Source: Sphingomonas brevis
GTDB lineage: Bacteria > Pseudomonadota > Alphaproteobacteria > Sphingomonadales > Sphingomonadaceae
Assembly (NCBI RefSeq): GCF_023516505.1
Contig: NZ_JAMGBB010000001.1
Location: 2,081,001-2,145,000 of the forward strand
Direction of reading: 5' to 3'
DNA length: 64,000 nucleotides
Shown one piece after another: positions 49,835 to 58,222 of this stretch. Within the stretch, counting starts at the first letter, position 1; the number at the start of each line of letters is the position of its first letter. The position numbers and the translations under genes were made by a program. The notes under the pieces were generated by a model that was not told the origin of the DNA, did no database searches, and was given only the letters and a program-made list of their open reading frames with translations.

Positions 49835-51646
49835 CTACCCCTCCACAACTTCCTCAAGCTCGCGCTCCGCGGCTTGCCGCGCCCATAGCTCGGCATAAAG
49901 CCCGCCCTTCGCCAACAACTCGGCATGTGTGCCACGCTCGGCTACCCGGCCGGCGTCGAGCACCACAATCTGGTCCGCGCCGACGATGGTCGACAGGCGA
50001 TGGGCAATGATGATCGTCGTCCGGCCGCGCGCGGCGGCGTTGAGTGTCGACTGGATCGCTTCCTCGGTGCGGCTGTCGAGCGCACTCGTTGCCTCGTCAA
50101 GGATCAGGATCGGCGGGTCCTTCAGCAAGGTGCGCGCGATCGCCACACGCTGCTTTTCGCCGCCGCTCAACTTGAGCCCGCGCTCGCCGACCATCGACTC
50201 ATAGCCCTGCGGCAAGGCGGCGATGAACGTGTCGATTGCCGCGCCCCTGGCGGCGCCCTCGATCTCCGGCTGGCCGGCGCCCTCGCGGCCATAGCCGATG
50301 TTGTAACCGATCGTGTCGTTGAACAGCACCGTGTCCTGCGGGACGATTCCGATTGCGCTCCTGAGGCTCGACTGCTGGACCTTGGCGATATCCTGCCCGT
50401 CGATCGTGATCCGGCCCGCGGTCGGGTCGTAGAAGCGGTAGAGCAGCCGGGCGAGGGTCGACTTGCCTGCACCCGACGGCCCGACCACGGCCATGCTCGT
50501 CCCGGCCGGAACGTCGAGCGTCACGCCTTTGAGGATGATCCGCTCTGGCTCATAGCCGAAGGCCACTTCTTCGAACCGGACATGGCCGTCGCCGACGGTC
50601 AGGGCCGGCGCGCTGGCTACGTCGACCACCTCGGCCGGCGTATCGGTCAGATCGAACATCGCCTCCATGTCGATCAGCCCCTGGCGGATCGAACGGTAGA
50701 CCCAGCCGAGCATGTCGAGCGGGCGGAACAGCTGCATCAGCAACGAATTGACCAGCACCACGTCGCCCGGCGTGAACCTGCCCTGGCTCCAGCCCCAGAC
50801 CGTGAAACCCATCGCCCCGGCCATCATCAAATTGGTGATGAGGCTCTGGCCGATATTGAGCCAGGCCAGGCTGACCTCGTTGCGGACCGCGGCACGAGTG
50901 AAGCTGGCGATAGCGTCGTCATAGCGCCGTGCCTCGCGCTCCTCGGCGCCGAAATATTTGACCGTCTCGTAGTTTAGCAGGCTGTCGACCGCCCGCCCGA
51001 TCGCCTTGTTATCGACGTCGTTCATTTCGCGCTGCAGGTGGGTACGCCAGTCGGTCACCTTGCGGGTGAAGATGATGTAAAGCGCGACGAACACCATCGT
51101 CGCCGCGACCAGTCCGGGGCCGAATTTCAGCCAGAAGATGACGCAGATCGCGACCAGCTCGATCACCGTCGGCGCGATGTTGAACAGCAGGAAATAGAGC
51201 ATCATGTCGATGCTCTTGGTGCCGCGCTCGACGATCTTGGTCAGGCTTCCGGTGCGCCGCTCCAGATGGAATCTCAGGCTCAGCGAATGAACGTGACGGA
51301 ACACGCGCGCCGCCAGACGCCGCGCGGCGCTCTGCCCGACCTTTTCGAAAATGGCGTTGCGCAGATTATCCGACAGCACGCCGCCGAACCGGGCCGCTGA
51401 GTAAGCGAACACCAGCATCAGCGCGGCCATCCATGCCTGCCTGTCTCCGCTCATTGCGTCGACGACGGCCTTGTAGGCGAACGGCATCGCCAGCGTGATC
51501 GCCTTGCCAGCAAGGACCAGCACCATTGCGATGATGACCCGGACGCGAAGCTCAAGATCGTCCTTGGGCCACAGCATCGGCAGGAACCGCCAAAGCACCG
51601 AAAAGCCGCCGTTGGGCTTTTCGATCTGGGGGGCGCCGCTGCTCAT
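49835..51646 (-). CDS. ATM1/HMT1-type ABC exporter (fused permease-ATPase)
   Basis: A 603-residue half-transporter: six membrane helices (about 25-310) followed by an ATPase domain with Walker A VVGPSGAGKSTLARLLY, signature LKLSGGEKQRVAIARTLL and Walker B ILILDEATSALDSRTE. The membrane part has AYKAVVDAMSG near helix 1 and RRTGSLTKIVERGTKSIDMM, resembling mitochondrial ATM1 and bacterial homologues that export glutathione-conjugated metals or sulfur species. Start: an AAGGAG abuts the ATG at 51646, too close to be ideal; a TTG at 51682 would add 12 residues. I keep the ATG. Substrate is inferred only from family. Confidence 0.88.
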   Translation of the reverse strand: MSSGAPQIEKPNGGFSVLWRFLPMLWPKDDLELRVRVIIAMVLVLAGKAITLAMPFAYKAVVDAMSGDRQAWMAALMLVFAYSAARFGGVLSDNLRNAIFEKVGQSAARRLAARVFRHVHSLSLRFHLERRTGSLTKIVERGTKSIDMMLYFLLFNIAPTVIELVAICVIFWLKFGPGLVAATMVFVALYIIFTRKVTDWRTHLQREMNDVDNKAIGRAVDSLLNYETVKYFGAEEREARRYDDAIASFTRAAVRNEVSLAWLNIGQSLITNLMMAGAMGFTVWGWSQGRFTPGDVVLVNSLLMQLFRPLDMLGWVYRSIRQGLIDMEAMFDLTDTPAEVVDVASAPALTVGDGHVRFEEVAFGYEPERIILKGVTLDVPAGTSMAVVGPSGAGKSTLARLLYRFYDPTAGRITIDGQDIAKVQQSSLRSAIGIVPQDTVLFNDTIGYNIGYGREGAGQPEIEGAARGAAIDTFIAALPQGYESMVGERGLKLSGGEKQRVAIARTLLKDPPILILDEATSALDSRTEEAIQSTLNAAARGRTTIIIAHRLSTIVGADQIVVLDAGRVAERGTHAELLAKGGLYAELWARQAAERELEEVVEG

Positions 51647-51747
51647 CTCCTTGGACGTAGGGGCGAGCTCGCCCTTCCGCAACGGATGCGACGAACCGTT
51701 TGGAACAAGCGGCTTTTATTCGCCGTTATCGGGTTGGAGGTAACGAT

Positions 51748-51993
51748 ATGGGACCGGGTTTCTACGTCATCGCTATTTTGGGATGCGCCGACGGGTCGGC
51801 CGGCTGCACGCCCGTGGCAACCCTGTCGACCCGTTATGAAAGCCGCCAGGCCTGCCTCGCCGCAACTCCTGCCGCGCTCAATGAAAATGGCGACTTCGAT
51901 TATCCGACCCTCTACGCCCAGTGCCGTCCGGCCAAGGCGCCGGCCGCCGAGCGCGCGCCGCGCCCTGCTCCCCAGGGAACGCTCCAGGGCTAA
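51748..51993 (+). CDS. Small hypothetical protein, cysteine-containing
   Basis: An 81-residue protein with a short hydrophobic N-terminus (GPGFYVIAILGC), a cysteine set (Cys at about 13, 20, 33 and 57) and a Pro/Ala-rich tail. GGAGG lies 8 nt upstream of the ATG at 51748, a strong ribosome-binding site, so the start is well supported. A longer frame from 51700 is not. I recognise no domain; the cysteines suggest a periplasmic disulfide-bonded protein, but no clear signal cleavage site is visible. Confidence 0.6.
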   Translation: MGPGFYVIAILGCADGSAGCTPVATLSTRYESRQACLAATPAALNENGDFDYPTLYAQCRPAKAPAAERAPRPAPQGTLQG

Positions 51994-52179
51994 GCCGACC
52001 ACCTGCAGAACCATTGCCCACGGCCAAGTTTGTTCATCGGTCCGAAATCTTTGTCCGGAAACGGACAGGGCGAACATGTCGAGCGAGCGATTTCGACCAA
52101 TTTTGACCGCCGCCGCGGTGAATCTTGCTAAATGTTCAGGAAACTTCCCAACTCTGCGGCTGGCAATATCATCACAATC

Positions 52180-52205
52180 ATTGAAAACAAACGATAATTT
52201 TCAAT
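52180..52205. promoter_or_regulatory. Perfect 8-bp inverted repeat abutting the sigma-54 promoter
   Basis: ATTGAAAA (52180-52187) and TTTTCAAT (52198-52205) with a 10-nt AT-rich spacer. It ends 2 nt before the GG of the -24 element, which is closer than a normal activator site, so a repressor or bending protein is as likely as an enhancer-binding activator. Confidence 0.45.
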
Positions 52206-52222
52206 TGGCACGCTCCCTGCAA
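52205..52222 (+). promoter_or_regulatory. Sigma-54 (RpoN) promoter
   Basis: TTGGCACG (52205-52212), then CTCC, then CTGCA. The -24 GG (52207-52208) and -12 GC (52219-52220) are separated by exactly 10 nt, and the -24 half matches the consensus YTGGCACG fully; the -12 half differs by one base (CTGC for TTGC). Transcription should start near 52231, about 40 nt before the ATG at 52272. Confidence 0.65.
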
Positions 52223-52271
52223 TAGTAGTGGCAAGCCCAATCGCGGGCTTGGACACAAGGGAGTTTTGAAA

Positions 52272-52379
52272 ATGACTTATTCGTTCCTCGACGGTCGCCA
52301 GCTCGCAGTTAGCCTTGCCGGCGCGTTCATCACGTCGTTGCTGTTCGTTTCGGCCGCTACTTCGATGCCGATCGCCTGA
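52272..52379 (+). CDS. 35-aa single-pass membrane peptide upstream of pspC
   Basis: A reading frame of 35 residues, preceded by AAGGGAG 9-10 nt before the ATG. The peptide starts MTYSFLDGRQLAVSLAG and continues into a hydrophobic segment (AFITSLLFVSAATSMPIA), a likely single membrane helix. It is the first gene behind the sigma-54 promoter and 29 nt upstream of the PspC-domain gene. Its place is that of a PspB-like partner, but it lacks PspB similarity. The strong ribosome-binding site, promoter and position argue that it is translated. Confidence 0.65.
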   Translation: MTYSFLDGRQLAVSLAGAFITSLLFVSAATSMPIA

Positions 52380-52408
52380 ATCGCAACAGACGCAAAGGAA
52401 GTCAGACC

Positions 52409-52597
52409 ATGAACGGTCGCTTCGTTATCAATCAAAGCCGCGCCAAGGTCATGGGCGTGTGCGCCGGACTCGCCGATTGGCTCCAGGTCGATGTGCTCAT
52501 CGTCCGCCTCGGCGTTATCGTCGCCACGCTGATGACCGGCCCGGTCGCCATCCTGATCTACATCCTAACCGGCTGGCTGGCTTCGGAAGACCGCTAA
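52409..52597 (+). CDS. pspC: PspC domain membrane protein
   Basis: A 62-residue protein made almost entirely of a PspC domain: FVINQSRAKVMGVCAGLADW, then LQVDVLIVRLGVIVATLMTG and a final LIYILTGWLASEDR. Two hydrophobic segments are seen. In enterobacteria PspC senses membrane stress and relieves PspA-bound PspF, the sigma-54 activator. The upstream sigma-54 promoter fits this regulon. pspA and pspF are not in the window. AAGGAAG precedes the ATG. A weak hairpin (AAGACC/GGTCTT, 52587-52603) spans the stop. Confidence 0.85.
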   Translation: MNGRFVINQSRAKVMGVCAGLADWLQVDVLIVRLGVIVATLMTGPVAILIYILTGWLASEDR

Positions 52598-52697
52598 GGT
52601 CTTGTCGCCAGCCAACCTCACCATCTGTTTTTCCTGCCTTAGCTGTGGCACCATCGCCTTCGACCGCTCGTTTGACAAGTATAAGATGGAGGCGGCG

Positions 52698-52850
52698 ATG
52701 GAACGGCAAGGCGAAGAGGTCCATCTCAACGAGACCGAAGCTAGCGGAGCCGTCAAAGCGCAGGGAGTCCGCTATGTCCTTGGCATATCGCTGCTGCTGG
52801 TGGTGATCGCCATGTCCGCCATTTGGATCATCGGCTCGGTCCTCGGCTGA
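52698..52850 (+). CDS. 50-aa single-pass membrane protein
   Basis: Starts MERQGEEVHLNETEASGAVK and ends with one hydrophobic helix (YVLGISLLLVVIAMSAIWII, about 27-46). A polar, acidic N-terminus plus a C-terminal tail anchor. GGAGG lies 5 nt before the ATG at 52698; an ATG at 52686 is less well placed. It is probably in the pspC operon, 100 nt downstream, and overlaps the acyltransferase gene that follows. No family recognised. Confidence 0.6.
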   Translation: MERQGEEVHLNETEASGAVKAQGVRYVLGISLLLVVIAMSAIWIIGSVLG

Positions 52851-53440
52851 TCGACACCAATCTCCAACTCAATTGGCTGGAACGGCTGGTTCGCTGGCTG
52901 TTGCTGCAATGGTTTTACCGCAGCGGCTGGAGCATCTCCGGCCAACTTCCGCCCGATCGCAAGTTCGTCATCATGGGCGCCTCGCATACCTCGAACTGGG
53001 ATTTCCTGGTGTTCATGGGCGCGGTCCATGCGGTCGGCCGTCAGATCCGCTTCGTCGGCAAGCATAGCCTGTTCCGCTGGCCGCTGGGCGGCTTCATGCG
53101 CGCGCTCGGTGGCGTCCCCGTCGACCGCAGCAAATCCCAAGACCTCGTCAGCCAGGTCGTCGATCAATTCCGCGCCCATGACGATTTCATCCTGGTGGTC
53201 GCGCCCGAAGGCACCCGCTCCTTCACCACCCAATGGAAAAGCGGCTTCTACCAGATCGCGCTGAAGGCCGGTGTTCCGATCCTTGCGGCCGGACCCGATT
53301 ATCCGACGCGGCGCGCAGTGTTCGGGGCGCTGATCCACCCGACCGGCCAATATCAGGCCGACATGAAGCCGGCCTTTGCCTTCTTTCGCACCATCACTCC
53401 CAAGCATCCCGAGCGCGCCGGTTTTCCCGACGGCTGCTAG
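52823..53440 (+). CDS. Lysophospholipid acyltransferase family protein
   Basis: A 205-residue PlsC-like acyltransferase. Motif I is HTSNWD in GASHTSNWDFLVFMGA (HX4D, about 55-60), followed by RFVGKHSLFRWPLGGFMRAL, and motif III is VAPEGTRSFTTQWKSGFYQIA (shortened form APEGTRS). This branch often occurs as a stand-alone acyltransferase in proteobacteria. Its start is uncertain: TTG at 52823 overlaps the preceding gene by 28 nt; a CTG at 52847 overlapping its stop is an alternative. It may modify membrane lipids as part of the stress response of the upstream cluster (inference). Confidence 0.8.
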   Translation: MDHRLGPRLIDTNLQLNWLERLVRWLLLQWFYRSGWSISGQLPPDRKFVIMGASHTSNWDFLVFMGAVHAVGRQIRFVGKHSLFRWPLGGFMRALGGVPVDRSKSQDLVSQVVDQFRAHDDFILVVAPEGTRSFTTQWKSGFYQIALKAGVPILAAGPDYPTRRAVFGALIHPTGQYQADMKPAFAFFRTITPKHPERAGFPDGC

Positions 53441-53495
53441 CCATCGCGGCTCGGTAGGATTAGCGTGCCGCCAAATTGCCGTAGGAGTCGCCCCG

Positions 53496-54023
53496 ATGCG
53501 CGCTTTGCTGACCGTCGCCCTTGCCACCTTCGCACTATCATCCCAGCCGCTCGGCGCTGCCTTGCCGGTCGGTGCCCAGGCGCCCGACTTCACAACCTAT
53601 GGCGCGGTCGGCGGCAAGCCGTTCAAGCTGCATTTGAAAGACCAGCTGCAGCGCGGGCCGCTGGTGCTCTATTTCTTCCCCAAGGCCTTCACCCAGGGCT
53701 GCACGCTGGAAGCCAAGGCCTTTGCCGACGCCATGCCGCAATTCCGCAAGGCCGGGGCCCGGGTAGTGGGAATGAGTGCCGACAATCTCGATACGCTCAA
53801 GAAATTCTCGACCGAGGCATGCCGGAGCAAATTCCCCGTCGCCACGGCGTCGCCGGAAACGATCAAGGCCTATGACGTGGTCTTGAAGCAGAAGCCCGAG
53901 CTGACCGATCGCACAAGCTATGTCATCGACCGCAAGGGACGGATCGTGATGGTCCATTCCGAACTCGACTGGAAAGACCATGTCGCCAAGACGCTGGCGG
54001 CGGTGCAGGCGTTGAAGGGCTAG
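53496..54023 (+). CDS. Exported BCP/AhpC-type peroxiredoxin
   Basis: A 175-residue thiol peroxidase with an N-terminal signal peptide (RALLTVALATFALSSQPLGA), so periplasmic. The peroxidatic motif is FTQGCTLEAKAF (about 65-76); the Cys resembles TPGCT of BCP proteins. The usual BCP resolving Cys five residues later is Lys here, so it may be a 1-Cys enzyme or use the distal Cys in STEACRSKF. VVGMSADNLDTLKKF and DRTSYVIDRKGRIVMVHSEL are typical downstream blocks. The start at 53496 follows AGGAGTCGCCCCG; a longer frame to 53376 overlaps the acyltransferase gene. Confidence 0.85.
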   Translation: MRALLTVALATFALSSQPLGAALPVGAQAPDFTTYGAVGGKPFKLHLKDQLQRGPLVLYFFPKAFTQGCTLEAKAFADAMPQFRKAGARVVGMSADNLDTLKKFSTEACRSKFPVATASPETIKAYDVVLKQKPELTDRTSYVIDRKGRIVMVHSELDWKDHVAKTLAAVQALKG

Positions 54024-54069
54024 GCCCGTTCGTCGAAAGCCCGCCACAGCGCGGCCTGCCAGTCATGCG

Positions 54070-54089
54070 GACTTCATCCAAATGAAGTC
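54070..54089. promoter_or_regulatory. Perfect 8-bp palindrome upstream of TonB receptor
   Basis: GACTTCAT (54070-54077), CCAA, ATGAAGTC (54082-54089). It lies 39 nt before the receptor ATG. It may be an operator for the receptor or a terminator-like hairpin for the peroxiredoxin gene; no U-run follows, which favours the operator reading. Confidence 0.45.
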
Positions 54090-54128
54090 AGCAGGGACCT
54101 AGTTTCCCCTGACTGAGTTCCCTGACCA

Positions 54129-56747
54129 ATGCCGCGTGCCCAACCCCTGCTTTTCATCCTGCTTGCGTCAACAGCTTCGGCTGGAGCCGTCGCCCAGGAT
54201 GCCCCGCCGCCGTCGACCCCCCAGCCTGACGCTGCCGCGGCGGCTCCATCGGAAGATGAATATGGGGAGGCGGCGGGCGAGGAGATTGTCGTCCAGGGCC
54301 AGCGGCCTCGCGGTTCGGTGGTCGGCGATATTCCGCCGGAAAACACGCTGAATTCGCGCGACATCCGCGCCACCGGCGCAACCAGTGTCAGCGAACTTCT
54401 GGACTCGATCGCCTCGCAAATTGGAAGCGCCCGCGGTCGTGCCGGGGGCCGGCCAATCCTGCTGCTGAACGGCCAGCGCATCTCCGGGTTTCGCGAAATG
54501 CGCGACCTGCCGCCCGAGGCAATCGAGCGGATGGAAATCCTGCCTGAGGAAGTCGCGCTCAAATATGGCTATCCCGCGGACCAGCGTGTGGTGAACATCG
54601 TCCTTCGCCGCAGGTTCAATTCGACCAGTGCCGAGATCCGCGGCAAGGGCGCCACCGACGGGGGCTATGTCTCCGGCCTGGGCGACGTCACCCGGTTGAT
54701 CGTCGCCGACGGCACGCGCACCTCTTTCAACGCCCATGCGGAGGGGAATTCGCCGCTCTACGAAAACGAACGCGATATCGAACTCGACCTGGTCGCGCCG
54801 GAAACCGACGCCGTCGACTCCCGGCCGTTCCGGACCCTGGTTGCTTCCCATACCGATATCCGCCTGTCAGGCACCCACAACCGCACCATCCTCGGCGATG
54901 TGTCTGCGACCATCAATCTTGAAGCCGAACGGGAATCGAGCAAGTCGCGATTCGGAGTCCCTACCGGAACTCTTGACGATGGCGGCGAACTGATCGAGCG
55001 CGCTTTTCCGGACGATGCGCCACTGACCCGCACAAGCCGGACGGACTCGGTTCGGCTGGGGACCGCACTCAACACTCAGCGTGGGAAGTGGCGCCTGTCG
55101 TCCACCGGCAATGCCGAACTCAATCACAGCATCACGCGCACCGACAATGGGCCCGACCTGACCGACCTTCAGGATCGGCTTGATGCCGGCGACCCGACGC
55201 TCGACCCCTTTGGCGACCTCGGCCCGGTCGAGATGCTTCCACGCGATCGCAGCCGATCAAACCGTTACAACCTCGCGCTCGATGGAACCGCGACGGGACC
55301 ATTGTTTGCGCTGCCTGCGGGGGAAGCCACTGCCACTTTCCGGTTGGGGACCGGCCTGACCGGCATCGACAGCGAAGCGACGCACGACGGCGATCGGTCG
55401 AAATCCGATCTGAATCGCGGAACGCTTGAAGGCACGGCGAGTCTCGATTTGCCAATCACCAAGCGCAGTGCGGCGATTGGCCGACTAACGGCCAACGCCA
55501 ATGCCGGACTAACCCATTTGAGCGACTTCGGAACGCTTACCAGCCTCGGCGCGGGGCTCAGCTGGACGCCGGCGCAAAGGCTCAATTTCAACGCCAGCTG
55601 GACCCGCGAGCAAGGAGCGCCATCGCTGCAGCAACTTGGCGATCCTCCGCTCGAGACACCCAACGTCAGCTTCTTCGACTTTGCGACCGGTGACACCGTG
55701 CTGGTGACCACCGTCACGGGCGGCAATCCCGACCTTCGTTCCGATACGCGCAACGTGTTCAAGATCGGCGGTCATTGGCAGCCGTTTGCCGAGACCGACC
55801 TGCGCCTTCGCGCCGACTATGTCCACGAAACGATCGATCATCCGCAGGCAGGCTTCCCCGCGGCAAGCGAGGCACTTGAAGACGCGTTCCCCGACCGCTT
55901 CACTCGTAATCCGCCGGAACCGGGCGAGACGATCGGACAGCTGGTTCGCGTCGACCAGACGCCGGTGAATTTCGAGCAATCGCGCCGCGACACGTTCCGC
56001 TGGGGATTCGACTTCACCAAGCCGTTGGCCTCGAAGCGGCCGTCGCAAGCCGCCATCAACGCCTTCCGCCAACGCTTCGCCGCCGAGCGCACGCGGCAGG
56101 GTGACAATAGTACGCCGCCGCCGCCGGATAGCGAAGGCGCGGCGCGGGGCCCCGGCGGGGGAGGCGGCGGTTTCGGGGGGCCTGGCGGCGGTCGGTTCGG
56201 TGGCGGCCGCCGCCAGGGTGGGCGGCTGACTTTCTCGCTCACCCACCAGCTCAACCTGGTCGATGAGGTCACCATTGCCGATGGCATTCCCAAGCTCGAC
56301 TATCTTCACGGGGAGCCGGTGAATAATCTGGGTGGACGGCCTCGGCACGAAATCCAGTTCGAAACCGGCTATTACAACAATGGATATGGCGCTCGGTTGC
56401 AGGGCAACTGGCGCAGCGGGACGACTGTCGACAGCTCGTCCGGCGACCTCAGATTCTCACCCTACTTCGACCTGGACCTAAGGCTGTTCGCCAACTTGAG
56501 CGAGAATTTCGATCTTGTCGCGAAGCACCCGTTCTTCCGCGGCGCCTCAATCCGGTTCGATGTCGACAATGTGCTGAACAACCGGCCGAAGGTACGCGAC
56601 GACAGCGGCACTACGCCGTCAAGCTACCAGCCCGACCTGCTCGAGCCTGTCGGGCGGACGTTCGGCCTTACGTTCAGGAAGCTCTTCATCCCTCGCCGCT
56701 TCATCCAGCAGCAGCGGCAACGGAGACAGGAGCAACAATCGAATTAG
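54129..56747 (+). CDS. TonB-dependent receptor with glycine-rich insertion
   Basis: An 872-residue outer-membrane receptor. Signal peptide about 1-22; acidic N-terminus; plug domain with EIVVQGQRPRGSVVGDIPP, TSVSELLDSIASQIGSARG and ILLLNGQRISGFREMRDLP (about 50-165). The rest is a beta-barrel of alternating strands ending GRTFGLTFRKLF, near but not at the C-terminus (a basic Gln/Arg tail follows). A Gly-rich stretch (about 673-699, with GPGGGGGGFGGPGGG) interrupts a loop. This looks like the receptors of Sphingomonadales that lack a recognisable TonB box. The substrate is unknown. It is convergent with ppa, overlapping by 4 nt. Confidence 0.85.
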   Translation: MPRAQPLLFILLASTASAGAVAQDAPPPSTPQPDAAAAAPSEDEYGEAAGEEIVVQGQRPRGSVVGDIPPENTLNSRDIRATGATSVSELLDSIASQIGSARGRAGGRPILLLNGQRISGFREMRDLPPEAIERMEILPEEVALKYGYPADQRVVNIVLRRRFNSTSAEIRGKGATDGGYVSGLGDVTRLIVADGTRTSFNAHAEGNSPLYENERDIELDLVAPETDAVDSRPFRTLVASHTDIRLSGTHNRTILGDVSATINLEAERESSKSRFGVPTGTLDDGGELIERAFPDDAPLTRTSRTDSVRLGTALNTQRGKWRLSSTGNAELNHSITRTDNGPDLTDLQDRLDAGDPTLDPFGDLGPVEMLPRDRSRSNRYNLALDGTATGPLFALPAGEATATFRLGTGLTGIDSEATHDGDRSKSDLNRGTLEGTASLDLPITKRSAAIGRLTANANAGLTHLSDFGTLTSLGAGLSWTPAQRLNFNASWTREQGAPSLQQLGDPPLETPNVSFFDFATGDTVLVTTVTGGNPDLRSDTRNVFKIGGHWQPFAETDLRLRADYVHETIDHPQAGFPAASEALEDAFPDRFTRNPPEPGETIGQLVRVDQTPVNFEQSRRDTFRWGFDFTKPLASKRPSQAAINAFRQRFAAERTRQGDNSTPPPPDSEGAARGPGGGGGGFGGPGGGRFGGGRRQGGRLTFSLTHQLNLVDEVTIADGIPKLDYLHGEPVNNLGGRPRHEIQFETGYYNNGYGARLQGNWRSGTTVDSSSGDLRFSPYFDLDLRLFANLSENFDLVAKHPFFRGASIRFDVDNVLNNRPKVRDDSGTTPSSYQPDLLEPVGRTFGLTFRKLFIPRRFIQQQRQRRQEQQSN

Positions 56748-57286
56748 GCGGAGACCTTCCCGGTCTTCGCCATTTCGATCGACTGCTGCACTACCTGGCG
56801 CGCCGCCTCGGCATCGCCCCAGGTACCGACCCGAACCCACTTCTCGGGCTCGAGGTCTTTATAGTGGGTGAAGAAATGCTCGATCTGCTCGACCACGATC
56901 GGCGGCAGATCGGTGTAATTTTCGACATCCTGATAATAGGGCGAGATTTTGGTGATCGGCACGGCCAGGATCTTCTCATCGCCGCCGGCTTCGTCCTCCA
57001 GATAGAGCACGCCGACCGGGCGAACCGCGATCACGACACCGGGCTGGAGCGTCCAGCGGGTCATCACCAGGCAATCGAGCGGATCCCCGTCGCCGCATAG
57101 CGTCTGGGGGATGAAGCCATAGTTGGTCGGATAGCGCATCGGCGTATGCAGGATGCGATCGACGACCATCGCGCCGCTCTTCTTGTCGAACTCATATTTG
57201 ACCGGCTCTCCGCCGATCGGCACTTCGATGAGCACGTTGACGGTTTGTGGGGGATTGGGCCCCACGGGAATCAGGTCGATATTCAT
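56744..57286 (-). CDS. ppa: Inorganic pyrophosphatase
   Basis: Hydrolyses pyrophosphate to phosphate. The 180-residue family I enzyme has EVPIGGEPVKYEFDKKSGA (substrate-binding Lys), RILHTPMRYPTNYGFIPQTL and the signature DGDPLDCLVM (about 68-77) with three catalytic Asp residues. It is monocistronic, convergent with the TonB receptor, and its upstream 120 bp is shared with aqpZ. Confidence 0.97.
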   Translation of the reverse strand: MNIDLIPVGPNPPQTVNVLIEVPIGGEPVKYEFDKKSGAMVVDRILHTPMRYPTNYGFIPQTLCGDGDPLDCLVMTRWTLQPGVVIAVRPVGVLYLEDEAGGDEKILAVPITKISPYYQDVENYTDLPPIVVEQIEHFFTHYKDLEPEKWVRVGTWGDAEAARQVVQQSIEMAKTGKVSA

Positions 57287-57405
57287 GATGGGCGCGCCTC
57301 TAGCGGCGCGCGGCCTTTAAGACCACCCCTCGGGGATTTCCCGCTGTTCAAGGCTGCAGTGCTGCGGCACACCCAAACCCGGCTTCTAACAGGGAGAGGG
57401 GCATC

Positions 57406-58137
57406 ATGAACAGCATGACGAAAAAGGGCGTGGCGGAATTTCTCGGCACCTTCTGGCTGGTGCTTGGCGGGTGCGGAAGTGCGGTGCTCGCGGCGGCATT
57501 TCCGAACGTCGGCATAGGCTTATTGGGCGTGTCGCTCGCGTTCGGCCTGACAGTAGTCACCATGGCCTATTCGATCGGCCATGTATCGGGCTGCCATCTC
57601 AATCCGGCGGTAACGGTCGGGCTTTGGGCCGGGGGCAGGTTCGATGCCAAGGACATGCCGGTCTATATTGTCGCGCAGGTGCTTGGGGCGATTGTCGCTG
57701 CCTATACGCTCTATTGCATCGCCCGCGGCCAGCCGGACTTTATGCTCGCCCCCAACGGGCTCGCCGTGAACGGCGTCGAAAGCCAGTCACCGGGCGGCTA
57801 TTCGATGATGTCCGGAGTGCTGATCGAGATCATCATGACCGCCTTCTTCCTGCTGGTGATCATGGGCTCGACGCATAGCCAGGCACCGGCCGGCTTCGCC
57901 CCGCTGGCGATCGGCCTGTCCCTGACGCTTATCCACCTGGTGTCGATCCCGGTCACCAATACGTCGGTCAATCCGGCGCGAAGCACGGGACCCGCGCTGG
58001 TGGTCGGCGGGCTTGCGCTTCAGCAGCTATGGATATTCTGGGTCGCGCCAATCATCGGCGCGGTGCTTGGCGGCAGCCTCTACCGGTGGCTGGCGCCCGA
58101 CGCCCGCTCGCGCCCGGACATCGCCGGCGAAGCATAA
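57406..58137 (+). CDS. aqpZ: Aquaporin Z
   Basis: Inner-membrane water channel. The 243-residue protein has six membrane helices and the two half-helix motifs [11 protein letters not shown] (about 64-74) and [14 protein letters not shown] (about 185-198), both with intact NPA. The Arg after the second NPA gives the water-selective filter, and the Thr/Ser-rich residues fit AqpZ over GlpF. Strong ribosome-binding site (AGGGAGAGGGG). It is divergent from ppa. Confidence 0.95.
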   Translation: MNSMTKKGVAEFLGTFWLVLGGCGSAVLAAAFPNVGIGLLGVSLAFGLTVVTMAYSIGHVSGCHLNPAVTVGLWAGGRFDAKDMPVYIVAQVLGAIVAAYTLYCIARGQPDFMLAPNGLAVNGVESQSPGGYSMMSGVLIEIIMTAFFLLVIMGSTHSQAPAGFAPLAIGLSLTLIHLVSIPVTNTSVNPARSTGPALVVGGLALQQLWIFWVAPIIGAVLGGSLYRWLAPDARSRPDIAGEA

Positions 58138-58222
58138 CGCCGACCCGGCAGCCCGGCCCGGAATTCTGGGCCGGGCAGGCAGTTGGCGAACGACTTGCTT
58201 GCCGCTATCGCCCGGCACAGCA

